Shown one piece after another: positions 39,177-48,186 of a DNA stretch of 64,000 bases. This DNA is from Flavobacteriia bacterium (lineage in GTDB: Bacteria > Bacteroidota > Bacteroidia > Flavobacteriales_D > Crocinitomicaceae): the NCBI GenBank assembly GCA_947490145.1, contig CANLGD010000006.1, forward strand, positions 1 through 64,000. The letters are read 5' to 3'. Both the position numbers and the translations under genes were made by a program. Under the pieces are notes generated by a model, which did not search any database, was not told the origin of the DNA, and was given only the letters and a program-made list of their open reading frames with translations. Every line of letters starts with the position of its first letter. Positions within the stretch are counted from its first letter, which is position 1.

Positions 39177-40163
39177 TCAAATCAATCCTTTTTTAATCAA
39201 TAATAATCCAATTTGAACTGCATTTGTTGCAGCACCTTTTCTTAAATTATCAGCAACAATCCATAAATTCAAGGATTTTTCTTGTGATTCATCGCGTCGA
39301 ATTCTACCAACAAAAACATCATTTTTCTTTGCTGCAAATTTCGGCATTGGATATTCAAAATTCGCAGGATTATCTTGTAAAGTAATCCCTTCTGTCGCGC
39401 TTAGAATTGATTTAATATCTGAAATATCAAATTCATTTTCAAATTCAATATTGACAGCCTCAGAGTGACCACCAACAACTGGAACACGAACAGCTGTTGC
39501 AGAAACAAAAATACTATTGTCAATTATTTTTTTGGTTTCACGCGTCAATTTCATTTCTTCTTTGGTATATCCATTTTCTTCAAATGAATCACATTGCGGA
39601 ATACAATTTTTATCAATTTCGTACTTGTAAGCCATTTCACCTGAAACACCATTGCGTTCGTTTTCAAGCTGTTGAACTGCTTTTACACCAGTCCCTGTGA
39701 TTGATTGGTAAGTAGAAACAATAACTCTTTTTACCTTAAATTTATCGTGCAAAGGTTTCAAAGTCATCACCAATTGAATGGTGCTACAATTTGGATTTGC
39801 AATAATTTTATCTTCCTTGGTTAATGAATCTCCATTGATTTCTGGAACGATTAATTTTTTTGTTGGATCCATTCTCCAAGCCGAACTATTATCAATAACT
39901 GTTGTACCAATTGCAGCAAATTTTGGGGCCCATTCTAGTGAAGTTTCGCCTCCGGCAGAAAAAATCGCCAAGTCTGGTTTCATTGAAACAGCATTTGCTA
40001 AACTTACAATTTTGTGGGATTTTCCATCATAAAAAACTTCTTTTCCTATAGATTTTTCTGATGCTATTGGAATCATTTCTGTTAAAGGAAAATTAAACTC
40101 TTTTAAAACTTCTAACATGACTTCTCCAACCATTCCTGTGGCTCCAACAACTGCTACTTTCAT
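39177..40163 (-). CDS. asd: Aspartate-semialdehyde dehydrogenase
   Basis: Reduces aspartyl phosphate to aspartate semialdehyde, the branch point to lysine, diaminopimelate, threonine and methionine. 328 residues with the NADP-binding VGATGMVGEVML (6-17), the catalytic cysteine Cys126 in NPNCSTIQ, and the substrate-binding RVPVVGGHSEAVNIEF region. An exact -7 box precedes it by about 30 bases. Confidence 0.95.
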   Translation of the reverse strand: MKVAVVGATGMVGEVMLEVLKEFNFPLTEMIPIASEKSIGKEVFYDGKSHKIVSLANAVSMKPDLAIFSAGGETSLEWAPKFAAIGTTVIDNSSAWRMDPTKKLIVPEINGDSLTKEDKIIANPNCSTIQLVMTLKPLHDKFKVKRVIVSTYQSITGTGVKAVQQLENERNGVSGEMAYKYEIDKNCIPQCDSFEENGYTKEEMKLTRETKKIIDNSIFVSATAVRVPVVGGHSEAVNIEFENEFDISDIKSILSATEGITLQDNPANFEYPMPKFAAKKNDVFVGRIRRDESQEKSLNLWIVADNLRKGAATNAVQIGLLLIKKGLI

Positions 40164-40192
40164 TTTTTTTAAATAAAATTTGTAAATCGAAA

Positions 40193-40200
40193 CAAAATTA
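40193..40200 (-). promoter_or_regulatory. -7 box of asd
   Basis: The minus strand reads TAATTTTG, an exact -7 consensus, with TTG 22 bases further upstream. It lies in the 76-base region divergent from the lamin-tail protein gene, and the leader would be about 26 bases. Confidence 0.5.
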
Positions 40201-40239
40201 CTATTTTTATGTTCATTAAATTCAATTTATCACTAAAAT

Positions 40240-42822
40240 ATGAAACATATTGTCCTTCTATCACTTATAATTTTTTCTGTGAATGCCTTTTCCCAGGTTC
40301 AAGATGATTTTTCAGACAATGATTTTAGCTTGAATCCTACTTGGCTTGGAGATGATTCCGTTTTTACAGTAGTTGACGATGGGGGAAATTTAAAATTACG
40401 TTCCAATAAATTAATTGCTTCTACAAATTTTTATCTTGCAACTGCAAATACTTTAGTTACAAATACGCAATTTGAATTTAACTTACGCTTGGCTTTTAAT
40501 ACTTCAGGACCAAACTTTGTAGATGTTTACTTAACCTGCAATCAATCAGATTTATCATCATCAACTTTGTCTGGTTACTTTGTAAGAATAGGAACAACAA
40601 CAGATGAAATATCACTATATAATATATTAAATGGAACTGAAACAGAAATAATCGATGGAGTTGATGGAATTACAAACGTTTCAAATAATAATTTAAAAAT
40701 AAAAGTAATTTGCTCAGCTACAAATGATTGGTCATTAGAAAGAGATATCTCAGGTACTGGAAATTCTTATGTTTTAGAAGGAACAATAAATGATAATGCT
40801 TCTACTGGTAGTTCTTTTTGTGGAATAAAAATAACACAATCAACAGCGACTTTCTTTCAAAAACATTATTTTGACAATCTTTATATTGGTCCTATAATTT
40901 TGGATGTTACAGCACCAACTTTGGTTTCTTCAACATTAGTTGACGCAACACATGTAGATATCCTTTTTTCTGAAAGTGTAGATCAAACTTCTGCTGAAAA
41001 TAGCGCCAATTATTCCTTTGCTCCAAGTTTAGGAATTGCCTCTGTTGCGCGAGATTTAACCAATCTAAGTTTGGTTCATATTACAACAAGTTCCGCCTTA
41101 GTAAACGGTACGAATTATACTTTAACTATTTCAAATGTCGCTGATTTATTTTCAAACAACATGACAAGTGGCAATTTGAATGTTTCACTTTTGTTAGGAG
41201 AAATTCCGTCAAAAGGAGATATTGTTATTACAGAGTTTTTCTGTGATCCTTCACCAAAAATTGGTTTGGCAGAAATAGAATTTGTAGAGATTTACAATAA
41301 AAGCTCTAAAATATTTCATTTACAAGGTTGGAAATTAGGGGATAACGCAACTTCGGGTACAATTGCTGATTCTTGGATTCTTCCTGGTGATTACAAAGTA
41401 TTGGTAACTACCTCCGCCAAAGATTCATTTCCAAATTCAATTGCAGTTTCAAGTTTTCCAAGTTTGAATAATGCTGGCGATAATATTGTTCTTAGAGATA
41501 CAAGTGGGCTTCAAATTGACAGTTTGACTTTTGATGATACGTGGTATCAAGATGAAATTAAAGCAGATGGTGGATATACAATTGAGCTGATAAATCCAAA
41601 CGATCCATGTTCTGGAAAAGATAATTGGAAGGCTAGCAATTCAGCAAGCGGTGGGACGCCTGGTGCTCAAAATTCAATTTTTGATATTACACCTGATACA
41701 CAAGATCCAAGTATCATTTTATTAACAGCAATTGCACCAAAATACTTATCTGTAGATTTTTCAGAAGGTATGGATTCTTTGAGTTTGGTAAATGCTCTAG
41801 CTACAGCCAATCCAGGACTTACAATTTTTGATATTTTCGCTGCAAGTGCAGAATTTCCGACAAATATGTTGATTCAATTTAACGAAAATTTAGTTGCATC
41901 ACAAACTTACAATATTAATATTCAAAATATAAAAGATTGTTGGAATAATATCGCAAATTTGAGTGGGTCGTTTGCCTTACCTGAAGATGCAATTGTAGGG
42001 GATTTGGTGATAAATGAAATTCTTTCTGACTCAAAAACTGGAGGTGCAGATTTTATTGAACTAAAAAATAACTCAAAAAAATTGATTAATTTAAAAGATT
42101 ACGAATTAGCAAATTTTTCGAATGATACCATTTCAAATAATAAAATAATTGCTATTAATTACGTCTTAAATCCTGGAGATTATGTTGTTATAACACCAGA
42201 TTCCAATAGTCAAAAACAACTTTATCCTGCAACAATTTCTGGTAAATTTATTGAAATGAGTTTGCCAACTTACAGCAATGATTCTGGTACCGTTTATCTA
42301 ATTAAAACATACAATATAATTGATAAAGTAAGTTATGAAAGCGATTGGCAATTTGCTTTGCTTGATGATACTGATGGAAAATCCTTAGAAAAAATTGATT
42401 CAAAGGGACTTTCAAATGACAAAAACAATTGGCATACAGCATCTGAAACAATTGGATTTGCTTCACCAGGAAGAGAAAATTCTCAAGAGATGTATGGAGA
42501 AAAAGAAGGTGTAATTTCACTTACAAATTCTCTTTTTTCACCAGATAATGATGGCAACGAAGATGTTCTTCAGATCAATTATTCGATGATAAATAGTGGT
42601 AAATTAGCTACTTTAACAGTTTATGATGACCGAGGTAGAAAGGTTAAAGACATAACAAAAAGTGAATTAATTGGGACTGAAGGTACTTTTACGTGGGATG
42701 GCGTTACAGAAACAAATCAAAAAGCAAGTATCGGAACATACGTACTTGTATTTGAAGCCTTTGATCTTGCGGGTAATACTTTTATAAATAAACTAGCATT
42801 TGTTTTAGCTGGGAAATTATAA
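40240..42822 (+). CDS. Secreted lamin-tail-domain surface protein
   Basis: 860 residues with a signal peptide ending VNAFSQ (about 19). A jelly-roll-like N-terminal part precedes an Ig-like domain (about 225-320, TLVDATHVDILFSESVD). Two lamin-tail domains follow at about 323-450 (DIVITEFFCDPSP...EFVEIYNKS) and 585-700 (DLVINEILSD...DFIELKNNS), with a second Ig-like domain between. The C-terminus resembles a FlgD-type Ig fold (FSPDNDGNEDVLQINY...TFTWDG). It is secreted, perhaps by type IX, though the end is not the gliding-type CTD. The function is unknown. Confidence 0.8.
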   Translation: MKHIVLLSLIIFSVNAFSQVQDDFSDNDFSLNPTWLGDDSVFTVVDDGGNLKLRSNKLIASTNFYLATANTLVTNTQFEFNLRLAFNTSGPNFVDVYLTCNQSDLSSSTLSGYFVRIGTTTDEISLYNILNGTETEIIDGVDGITNVSNNNLKIKVICSATNDWSLERDISGTGNSYVLEGTINDNASTGSSFCGIKITQSTATFFQKHYFDNLYIGPIILDVTAPTLVSSTLVDATHVDILFSESVDQTSAENSANYSFAPSLGIASVARDLTNLSLVHITTSSALVNGTNYTLTISNVADLFSNNMTSGNLNVSLLLGEIPSKGDIVITEFFCDPSPKIGLAEIEFVEIYNKSSKIFHLQGWKLGDNATSGTIADSWILPGDYKVLVTTSAKDSFPNSIAVSSFPSLNNAGDNIVLRDTSGLQIDSLTFDDTWYQDEIKADGGYTIELINPNDPCSGKDNWKASNSASGGTPGAQNSIFDITPDTQDPSIILLTAIAPKYLSVDFSEGMDSLSLVNALATANPGLTIFDIFAASAEFPTNMLIQFNENLVASQTYNINIQNIKDCWNNIANLSGSFALPEDAIVGDLVINEILSDSKTGGADFIELKNNSKKLINLKDYELANFSNDTISNNKIIAINYVLNPGDYVVITPDSNSQKQLYPATISGKFIEMSLPTYSNDSGTVYLIKTYNIIDKVSYESDWQFALLDDTDGKSLEKIDSKGLSNDKNNWHTASETIGFASPGRENSQEMYGEKEGVISLTNSLFSPDNDGNEDVLQINYSMINSGKLATLTVYDDRGRKVKDITKSELIGTEGTFTWDGVTETNQKASIGTYVLVFEAFDLAGNTFINKLAFVLAGKL

Positions 42823-42828
42823 AAGAGT

Positions 42829-44349
42829 ATGATTAAAATTTTTAAGCACAAAAACTACTTATTTTTTGCTCTTTTAATTCTTCTTTATTTTTACTTTGAT
42901 TTTTATAAAGTTTTATTTTTAAAACCACAAGGAATACATTTTATGAGGCAAACAGATTCATTATCTTTTGCAGCAAATTATTACAATAATGGCTTCCATT
43001 TTTTTCAGACCAAGGTTTTTAACCAACAAAGCCTAAATGGAAATGCTGCTTGTGAATTTCCAATCATTTATTATCTAGCCGCACTTTTACGTTTAATTTA
43101 TAACAATGATGTTTTTATTCTTCGATTAATTACTTTACTAATCAGTTCAACCGGATTTTTGTATTTATTTAAACTTTTAAAAGCCTTTTTTAAGAGTGAA
43201 TATTTTGCCTATACTTTTACATTTTTATTTATTTCTTCAACAGTTCTTTTAAACTATTCGATTAACTTTTTGCCTGACCCAAGTTCGTTAGGATTAATCT
43301 TTATTGGATGGTTCTATTTCTATAATTTTATAAATCAACGAGACAAATCAAAAAACGGGATAATTGCTTTTGTATTTTTCACTATAGCTTCTTTATTGAA
43401 AGTCACATTTTTTATTCATCCATTAAGTGCGTTTTTAACTGTGATTTGTTTGGATGTTTTAGCGAAAAAAAGTTTCAAAATAATAGTAAAAGAAAATATC
43501 AATACAATCTCGATAATGTTTTTTTCACTCTTGATAATTATTTCATGGAATTTATACATGATTGATTACAATATAAAAAATCAAGTGAAATCTTTTTTAT
43601 TTGAACCTCTTCCAATTTGGAATTTGAGCAAAAAGGAAATTTTCAAAGTGTGGGATTATATGTCCAATTACTGGTTTACAAAATATTATTTTCAAACGAC
43701 TTTTCATTTGTTCTTTTTAGTAACTATTTTAGGAATCCTTTTTATCAAAAAAGGTGAAAAAGTAATTTTAATACCAGCAGTTTTCGTATTTTCAGGTACC
43801 CTAGCTTTTTTCACGCTTTTTTATTCCCAATTCAAGGAACATGATTATTATTTCATAACGTTAATTCCTGCAATTGTTTTTATTGTCAGTTCCTCTTTTG
43901 TCTCCTTAAAAAATAAATTTCCAAATTTAATAAATCACTTTTCTATCAAATTAATTTTGGCATTAATTTGTTTATTGAGTCTCAATTATGCAAATAAAAA
44001 ATTAGCTGAGAGATTCAGTATTAAAAATGATTTATATGCTGTAATAGGAGATAAATTATCAAACTCAGAAAGTTTTATTAATACACTAAATATTTCCAAA
44101 AAAGCCAAATTTATAATTGTCCCTGATTTAACACCAAACGGCGGATTATATTTTATAAATCATTCTGGATGGAACATCCAAGATTCAAGTTCAGTGAGTA
44201 TTTTAAAATATAAAAAGTATATTAGAAAAGGAGCGGATTATGTTATTTTAACAGATTCGAATTATATTACTAATTTAAATTTTAATTTCAAATCTCTTCA
44301 ATTTGTGGGTGAAGATAACGGACTTAAAATTTTTAAAATAAGCCAATAG
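42829..44349 (+). CDS. Membrane glycosyltransferase, GT39/ArnT-like
   Basis: 506 residues with about ten hydrophobic segments. The first extracytoplasmic loop contains GIHFMRQTDSLSFA (Asp43), the position of the catalytic acidic residue in GT-C enzymes such as PMT and ArnT that use lipid-linked sugars. It starts six bases after the lamin-tail protein gene, so the two are probably co-transcribed; modification of that surface protein is a possible but unproven link. Confidence 0.75.
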   Translation: MIKIFKHKNYLFFALLILLYFYFDFYKVLFLKPQGIHFMRQTDSLSFAANYYNNGFHFFQTKVFNQQSLNGNAACEFPIIYYLAALLRLIYNNDVFILRLITLLISSTGFLYLFKLLKAFFKSEYFAYTFTFLFISSTVLLNYSINFLPDPSSLGLIFIGWFYFYNFINQRDKSKNGIIAFVFFTIASLLKVTFFIHPLSAFLTVICLDVLAKKSFKIIVKENINTISIMFFSLLIIISWNLYMIDYNIKNQVKSFLFEPLPIWNLSKKEIFKVWDYMSNYWFTKYYFQTTFHLFFLVTILGILFIKKGEKVILIPAVFVFSGTLAFFTLFYSQFKEHDYYFITLIPAIVFIVSSSFVSLKNKFPNLINHFSIKLILALICLLSLNYANKKLAERFSIKNDLYAVIGDKLSNSESFINTLNISKKAKFIIVPDLTPNGGLYFINHSGWNIQDSSSVSILKYKKYIRKGADYVILTDSNYITNLNFNFKSLQFVGEDNGLKIFKISQ

Positions 44350-44366
44350 ATGTTACATTTAATGGT

Positions 44367-44374
44367 TATATTTG
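44367..44374 (+). promoter_or_regulatory. -7 box of the lipoprotein-Pmp3 gene
   Basis: TATATTTG matches the -7 consensus and is 24 bases before ATG 44399. No convincing -33 TTG is visible. Confidence 0.48.
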
Positions 44375-44398
44375 TAACTTAACTTTAAAACAAAATTT

Positions 44399-45058
44399 AT
44401 GAAAAATTTTATTAGAATTCAAGTAGTTGCACTTTTTGGTGTACTAATTTTAAACGCTTGTTCAACTTCAAATGATGTAGTTTCGAACAATTTTATTACA
44501 AAAAGAAAGCATAACAAAGGTTTTCACATTGATTTTAAAAGCAAATACGATTCTCAAAAAGGAAGTGATTTAGCTCAAGAAGAATTATCCATGGCAAATG
44601 ATAAAACAATCATTAGAGCAGCTAAAAAAACAGAAAAATCAGAAGTTGACTATGAAAATCATCTTGTAAGTGCATCAATTGACAATAAATTTGTTTCAGA
44701 TGCAGTTGAGTCAAGAGATTATGTAAATGTTGCTGAAACCTCTTCTGAAATTGAATCAAATTCAACTTCAGTATTTGAAAACGGAAAAAATAATTATGTT
44801 GCGTCTGAAAAAAGTTCTAAAAAAGAGACTAAAATCGCTACAAAACAAACTATTAAAGCATTAAAAAAATTAGCTAAATCAAATCAAAAAGATGATACGA
44901 GCCATATATTAATTATTGTTTTATGTTTTTTCTTGCCTCCAGTAGCAGTGTATTTAAATCAAGGAGAATGGAATGATAAATGTTGGATAAACTTGTTATT
45001 AACTTGTCTTTGTGGGCTTCCTGGTGTAATCCATGCATTAATTGTTTGCCTTAAGTAA
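44399..45058 (+). CDS. Lipoprotein with C-terminal Pmp3/YqaE membrane domain
   Basis: 219 residues. The N-terminus is a lipoprotein signal with lipobox LNAC (Cys21). A polar, low-complexity middle (about 25-160) is rich in Ser, Lys and Glu. Residues about 165-219 form a Pmp3/YqaE domain with two membrane helices (LIIVLCFFLPPVAVYL and WINLLLTCLCGLPGVIHAL). Pmp3 proteins affect membrane potential and stress tolerance. Bacteroidota proteins annotated YqaE/Pmp3 often have such extensions; whether the cysteine is acylated, and in which membrane, is open. Confidence 0.78.
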   Translation: MKNFIRIQVVALFGVLILNACSTSNDVVSNNFITKRKHNKGFHIDFKSKYDSQKGSDLAQEELSMANDKTIIRAAKKTEKSEVDYENHLVSASIDNKFVSDAVESRDYVNVAETSSEIESNSTSVFENGKNNYVASEKSSKKETKIATKQTIKALKKLAKSNQKDDTSHILIIVLCFFLPPVAVYLNQGEWNDKCWINLLLTCLCGLPGVIHALIVCLK

Positions 45059-45064
45059 TTACAT

Positions 45065-45373
45065 GTGCAAAAAAAAATTAAATTATGGTTAAGGGCTAGC
45101 ATTATATTTTGTTTAGTTGTTTTGCCACTTATTTTAATATTTTTGCCAGCAAATTACTTTGATGTGGGGACTTCGATTTGTCCATCAAAAAGCTTCTTAA
45201 ATATTGATTGTTTGGGTTGTGGAATTACAAAAGCAATTCAACATCTTTTACATTTTGAATTTCAAATAGCTTGGGATTACAACAAATTTAGTTTTGTTGT
45301 AATCCCATTTTTTGCTTATGTTTGGGTAAAACAAGTTTTGGAATATTATAATTACTTTGCGAAAAGTAAATAA
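45065..45373 (+). CDS. DUF2752 family membrane protein
   Basis: 102 residues from GTG 45065; the ATG two bases earlier is out of frame and stops after nine codons. Two hydrophobic segments flank the family core SICPSKSFLNIDCLGCGITKA, with the CxGCG cysteines, followed by the usual AWDYNKFSFVV segment. The function of DUF2752 is unknown. It follows the lipoprotein-Pmp3 gene by six bases and is probably in its transcript. Confidence 0.82.
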   Translation: MQKKIKLWLRASIIFCLVVLPLILIFLPANYFDVGTSICPSKSFLNIDCLGCGITKAIQHLLHFEFQIAWDYNKFSFVVIPFFAYVWVKQVLEYYNYFAKSK

Positions 45374-45445
45374 TAAAAACATTTATTTAACAAAACCACT
45401 CTATTTTTGATTTTTATTTAACTTTACGAACTTTTAAAGATTTAA

Positions 45446-46777
45446 ATGAAAACAATATTAATTTTAGGTGCAGGTTTATCAAGTTCATCCTTGATACGTT
45501 ATTTTTTAAACAATGCTTCTTCACATAATTGGCAAGTAAGAATTGTGGATCAAAACATCGATTTAGTTCAAAAAAAAATCAATGGAAATGAACGAGGAAT
45601 TGCATTGTCATTTAATGCGTTAAATCCAGAAGAAAGAAAAACTGAAATCGAAAATGCTGATTTGGTAATAAGTATGTTGCCTGCCCGTTTTCACATAGAT
45701 ATAGCTCAAGATTGCATCAAATACAAAACAAATTTAATTACTCCATCATACGTTTCGCCTGCAATGAAAGGGCTGCATCAAGATGCAATTGACGCTGGAA
45801 TAATCATTATGAATGAAATTGGTGTAGATCCGGGAATTGATCACATGAGTGCAGCAAAAATCATTGATGAAATTATTGATAAAGGAGGAAAGATAACCAG
45901 CTTCAAATCCTATTGTGGTGGTTTAATTTCTCCAGAAAGTGACGATAATCCATGGAATTATAAATTTACATGGAATCCAAGAAATGTTGTGTTAGCAGGC
46001 CAAGGAGGTGCATCAAAATTCATTAGAAATAATCGTTATAAATACATTCCATATCATCAATTATTTAAGCGACTTGATCGAATTGAAATTCCTGGTTATG
46101 GTTCTTTTGAGGGCTATGCAAATAGAGATTCACTTTCATACCGAGCAGTTTATGGATTAGAAGATATTCCTACAATTTTTAGAGGTACTTTGAGAAAAGT
46201 TGGTTTTTCTGAGGCTTGGGACATTTTTGTTCAGCTCGGTTTAACTGATGACACCTATTCCATTGAAAATTCAGAAAATTTCACTGCAAGAACTTTTATC
46301 AATAGTTTTTTACCTTATAGTATTGAAGAAGCTGTTGAAACAAAATTCAAAAGACTTTGGACACCTGATAATGAAGAATTATTTCAAAAATTTTCTTGGC
46401 TTGAAATTTTTGATGATGAAAAAATAATAGGTTTTAAAAATGCTACTCCTGCTCAATTATTAGAAAAAATTCTTGTTAATAAATTGAGTTTAAATCCAAA
46501 TGATAAGGACATGTTGGTTATGTATCATGAATTTGAATACGAATTGAATTTTGAAAATCATACCATTAATTCTTCTATGGTTAATATTGGCGAAGACCAA
46601 ACTTATACTTCTATGAGTAATACAGTTGGTTTACCAGTAGCCATATGTGGTAAATTAATTTTAAACGATGAAATTCAGTTAAAAGGAGTTCAAATTCCAG
46701 TCATGCCTGAAGTATATTTGCCAATTTTAAGTGAACTAGAAACTTTCGGAATTACTTTTAAAGAAGTTTGGGGATAG
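45446..46777 (+). CDS. Saccharopine dehydrogenase-like oxidoreductase
   Basis: 443 residues. The N-terminal NAD(P) fold opens ILILGAGLSSSSLIRYF, and the family signatures EIGVDPGIDHM (about 125-135) and KSYCGGLISPESDDNPWNYKF are those of the saccharopine reductase/dehydrogenase branch (glutamate-forming, Lys9-like). The reaction would interconvert saccharopine with glutamate and aminoadipate semialdehyde in lysine degradation. No lysine-ketoglutarate reductase gene is adjacent, so the pathway role is inferred. Confidence 0.85.
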   Translation: MKTILILGAGLSSSSLIRYFLNNASSHNWQVRIVDQNIDLVQKKINGNERGIALSFNALNPEERKTEIENADLVISMLPARFHIDIAQDCIKYKTNLITPSYVSPAMKGLHQDAIDAGIIIMNEIGVDPGIDHMSAAKIIDEIIDKGGKITSFKSYCGGLISPESDDNPWNYKFTWNPRNVVLAGQGGASKFIRNNRYKYIPYHQLFKRLDRIEIPGYGSFEGYANRDSLSYRAVYGLEDIPTIFRGTLRKVGFSEAWDIFVQLGLTDDTYSIENSENFTARTFINSFLPYSIEEAVETKFKRLWTPDNEELFQKFSWLEIFDDEKIIGFKNATPAQLLEKILVNKLSLNPNDKDMLVMYHEFEYELNFENHTINSSMVNIGEDQTYTSMSNTVGLPVAICGKLILNDEIQLKGVQIPVMPEVYLPILSELETFGITFKEVWG

Positions 46778-47001
46778 GAAATAATACTAGAGGAAAATTA
46801 TACTGCAGAACTCAGGTTAAGATACTGTAAATTTGAATTTTATTCTTTTTTAAAACTTATTTCTATCGAGATGTGAGTTTAATAAAACTTTTTATCTAGG
46901 TCATAATTATTATGACAATCGTTTTACATTTTTTTGCTGGAATTATCTTTCTAACGGCAAAGTTCCTCAAAAAAGATTCAAAAGATAAAATACAAATTAA
47001 C

Positions 47002-47035
47002 AAAAAAACCTCAAGACTATTCAGAAATGAGGTTT
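47002..47035 (-). terminator. Rho-independent terminator of mreB
   Basis: Read on the minus strand: stem AAACCTCA, 14-base loop, TGAGGTTT, then a T-run. It begins 20 bases after the mreB stop. The rest of the 277-base gap before it holds no gene. Confidence 0.7.
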
Positions 47036-47054
47036 ATAATTTAGTTTAAAATTC

Positions 47055-48083
47055 TTAATCTTTGATCAAGAATTGGTATTTATCAATATTTTTCAATGCA
47101 ATGCTTGTTCCACGAGCAACTGCTCTAAGCGGATCTTCAGCAATGTGAACTGGTAATTTTGTTTTTAGAGAAATTCTCTTATCCAAACCTCTTAACATAG
47201 AACCTCCGCCAGCTAAATAAATTCCAGTTTTGTAAATATCTGCTGAAAGTTCTGGTGGCGTCATCTCTAATGCACTCAATATAGCTTCTTCAATTTTAGA
47301 AATCGTTTTATCCAAAGCATGAGCAATTTCAGAATATGAAACAACTATTTCTTTTGGAATTCCTGTCATCAAATCACGTCCTCGTACAGCATAATCTTGT
47401 GGTGGATTATCTAATTCTGGAATTGCTGCTCCAACTTCAATTTTCAACTGCTCAGCTGTTCTTTCACCAACTAAAATGTTGTGCTGACGCTGCATATATT
47501 TCTCAATATCTTGCGTGAAATCATCACCGGCAATACGAATTGATTTATCACACACGATTCCACCAAGGGCAATTACTGCGATTTCGGATGTACCACCTCC
47601 TATATCAATAATCATATTTCCCATTGGCTCTTCCACATCAATTCCAATCCCAATAGCTGCTGCCATTGGTTCGTGAATTAAGTAAACTTCTTTTGCTCCA
47701 GCGTGCTCACATGAATCTCTTACAGCACGTTTTTCAACTTCAGTAATACCAGAAGGAATACAAACGACCATTCTCAAATTTGGAGAAAACATACTTTTTT
47801 TCCCTCCGTTAATCATTTTGATCATTCCACGAATCATGGCTTCAGCACTTTGAAAATCAGCAATTACTCCATCTTTCAATGGTCTAACTGTTTCAATTAA
47901 CTTGTGCGTTTTTCCGTGCATTTGTTGCGCTTTTTTTCCAATTGCAACAATGTTCCCTGTTTGAATGTCTCTTGCAACAATCGATGGCTCATCAACAACT
48001 ACTTTGTCATTCATAATAATTAAGGTATTTGCCGTACCTAAATCGATTGCTATTTCTTGTGTTAAAAAACTAAATAATCCCAT
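47055..48083 (-). CDS. mreB: Rod-shape determining actin homologue MreB
   Basis: 342-residue actin-like ATPase that guides lateral wall synthesis. Phosphate-binding motifs are visible: IDLGTANTLI near the N-terminus, IDIGGGTSEIAVI in the middle and LAGGGSMLRGLD near the C-terminus. It lies 103 bases after purH on the same strand; mreC/mreD do not follow, and a terminator does. Length and motifs are standard. Confidence 0.97.
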   Translation of the reverse strand: MGLFSFLTQEIAIDLGTANTLIIMNDKVVVDEPSIVARDIQTGNIVAIGKKAQQMHGKTHKLIETVRPLKDGVIADFQSAEAMIRGMIKMINGGKKSMFSPNLRMVVCIPSGITEVEKRAVRDSCEHAGAKEVYLIHEPMAAAIGIGIDVEEPMGNMIIDIGGGTSEIAVIALGGIVCDKSIRIAGDDFTQDIEKYMQRQHNILVGERTAEQLKIEVGAAIPELDNPPQDYAVRGRDLMTGIPKEIVVSYSEIAHALDKTISKIEEAILSALEMTPPELSADIYKTGIYLAGGGSMLRGLDKRISLKTKLPVHIAEDPLRAVARGTSIALKNIDKYQFLIKD

Positions 48084-48186
48084 TTTATTTTTATTGTCTT
48101 TGCATAGAAAGACTTTATTTTGACGTATTTATCGTAAAATTGCAAATAAAGTTTCATTTAATCGCAAGTTTTTTAATTTTAGTGAA

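Noticed and set aside
45063-45092. ATG at 45063 as start of the DUF2752 gene
   Set aside because: That frame stops after nine codons; the family sequence is read from GTG 45065.
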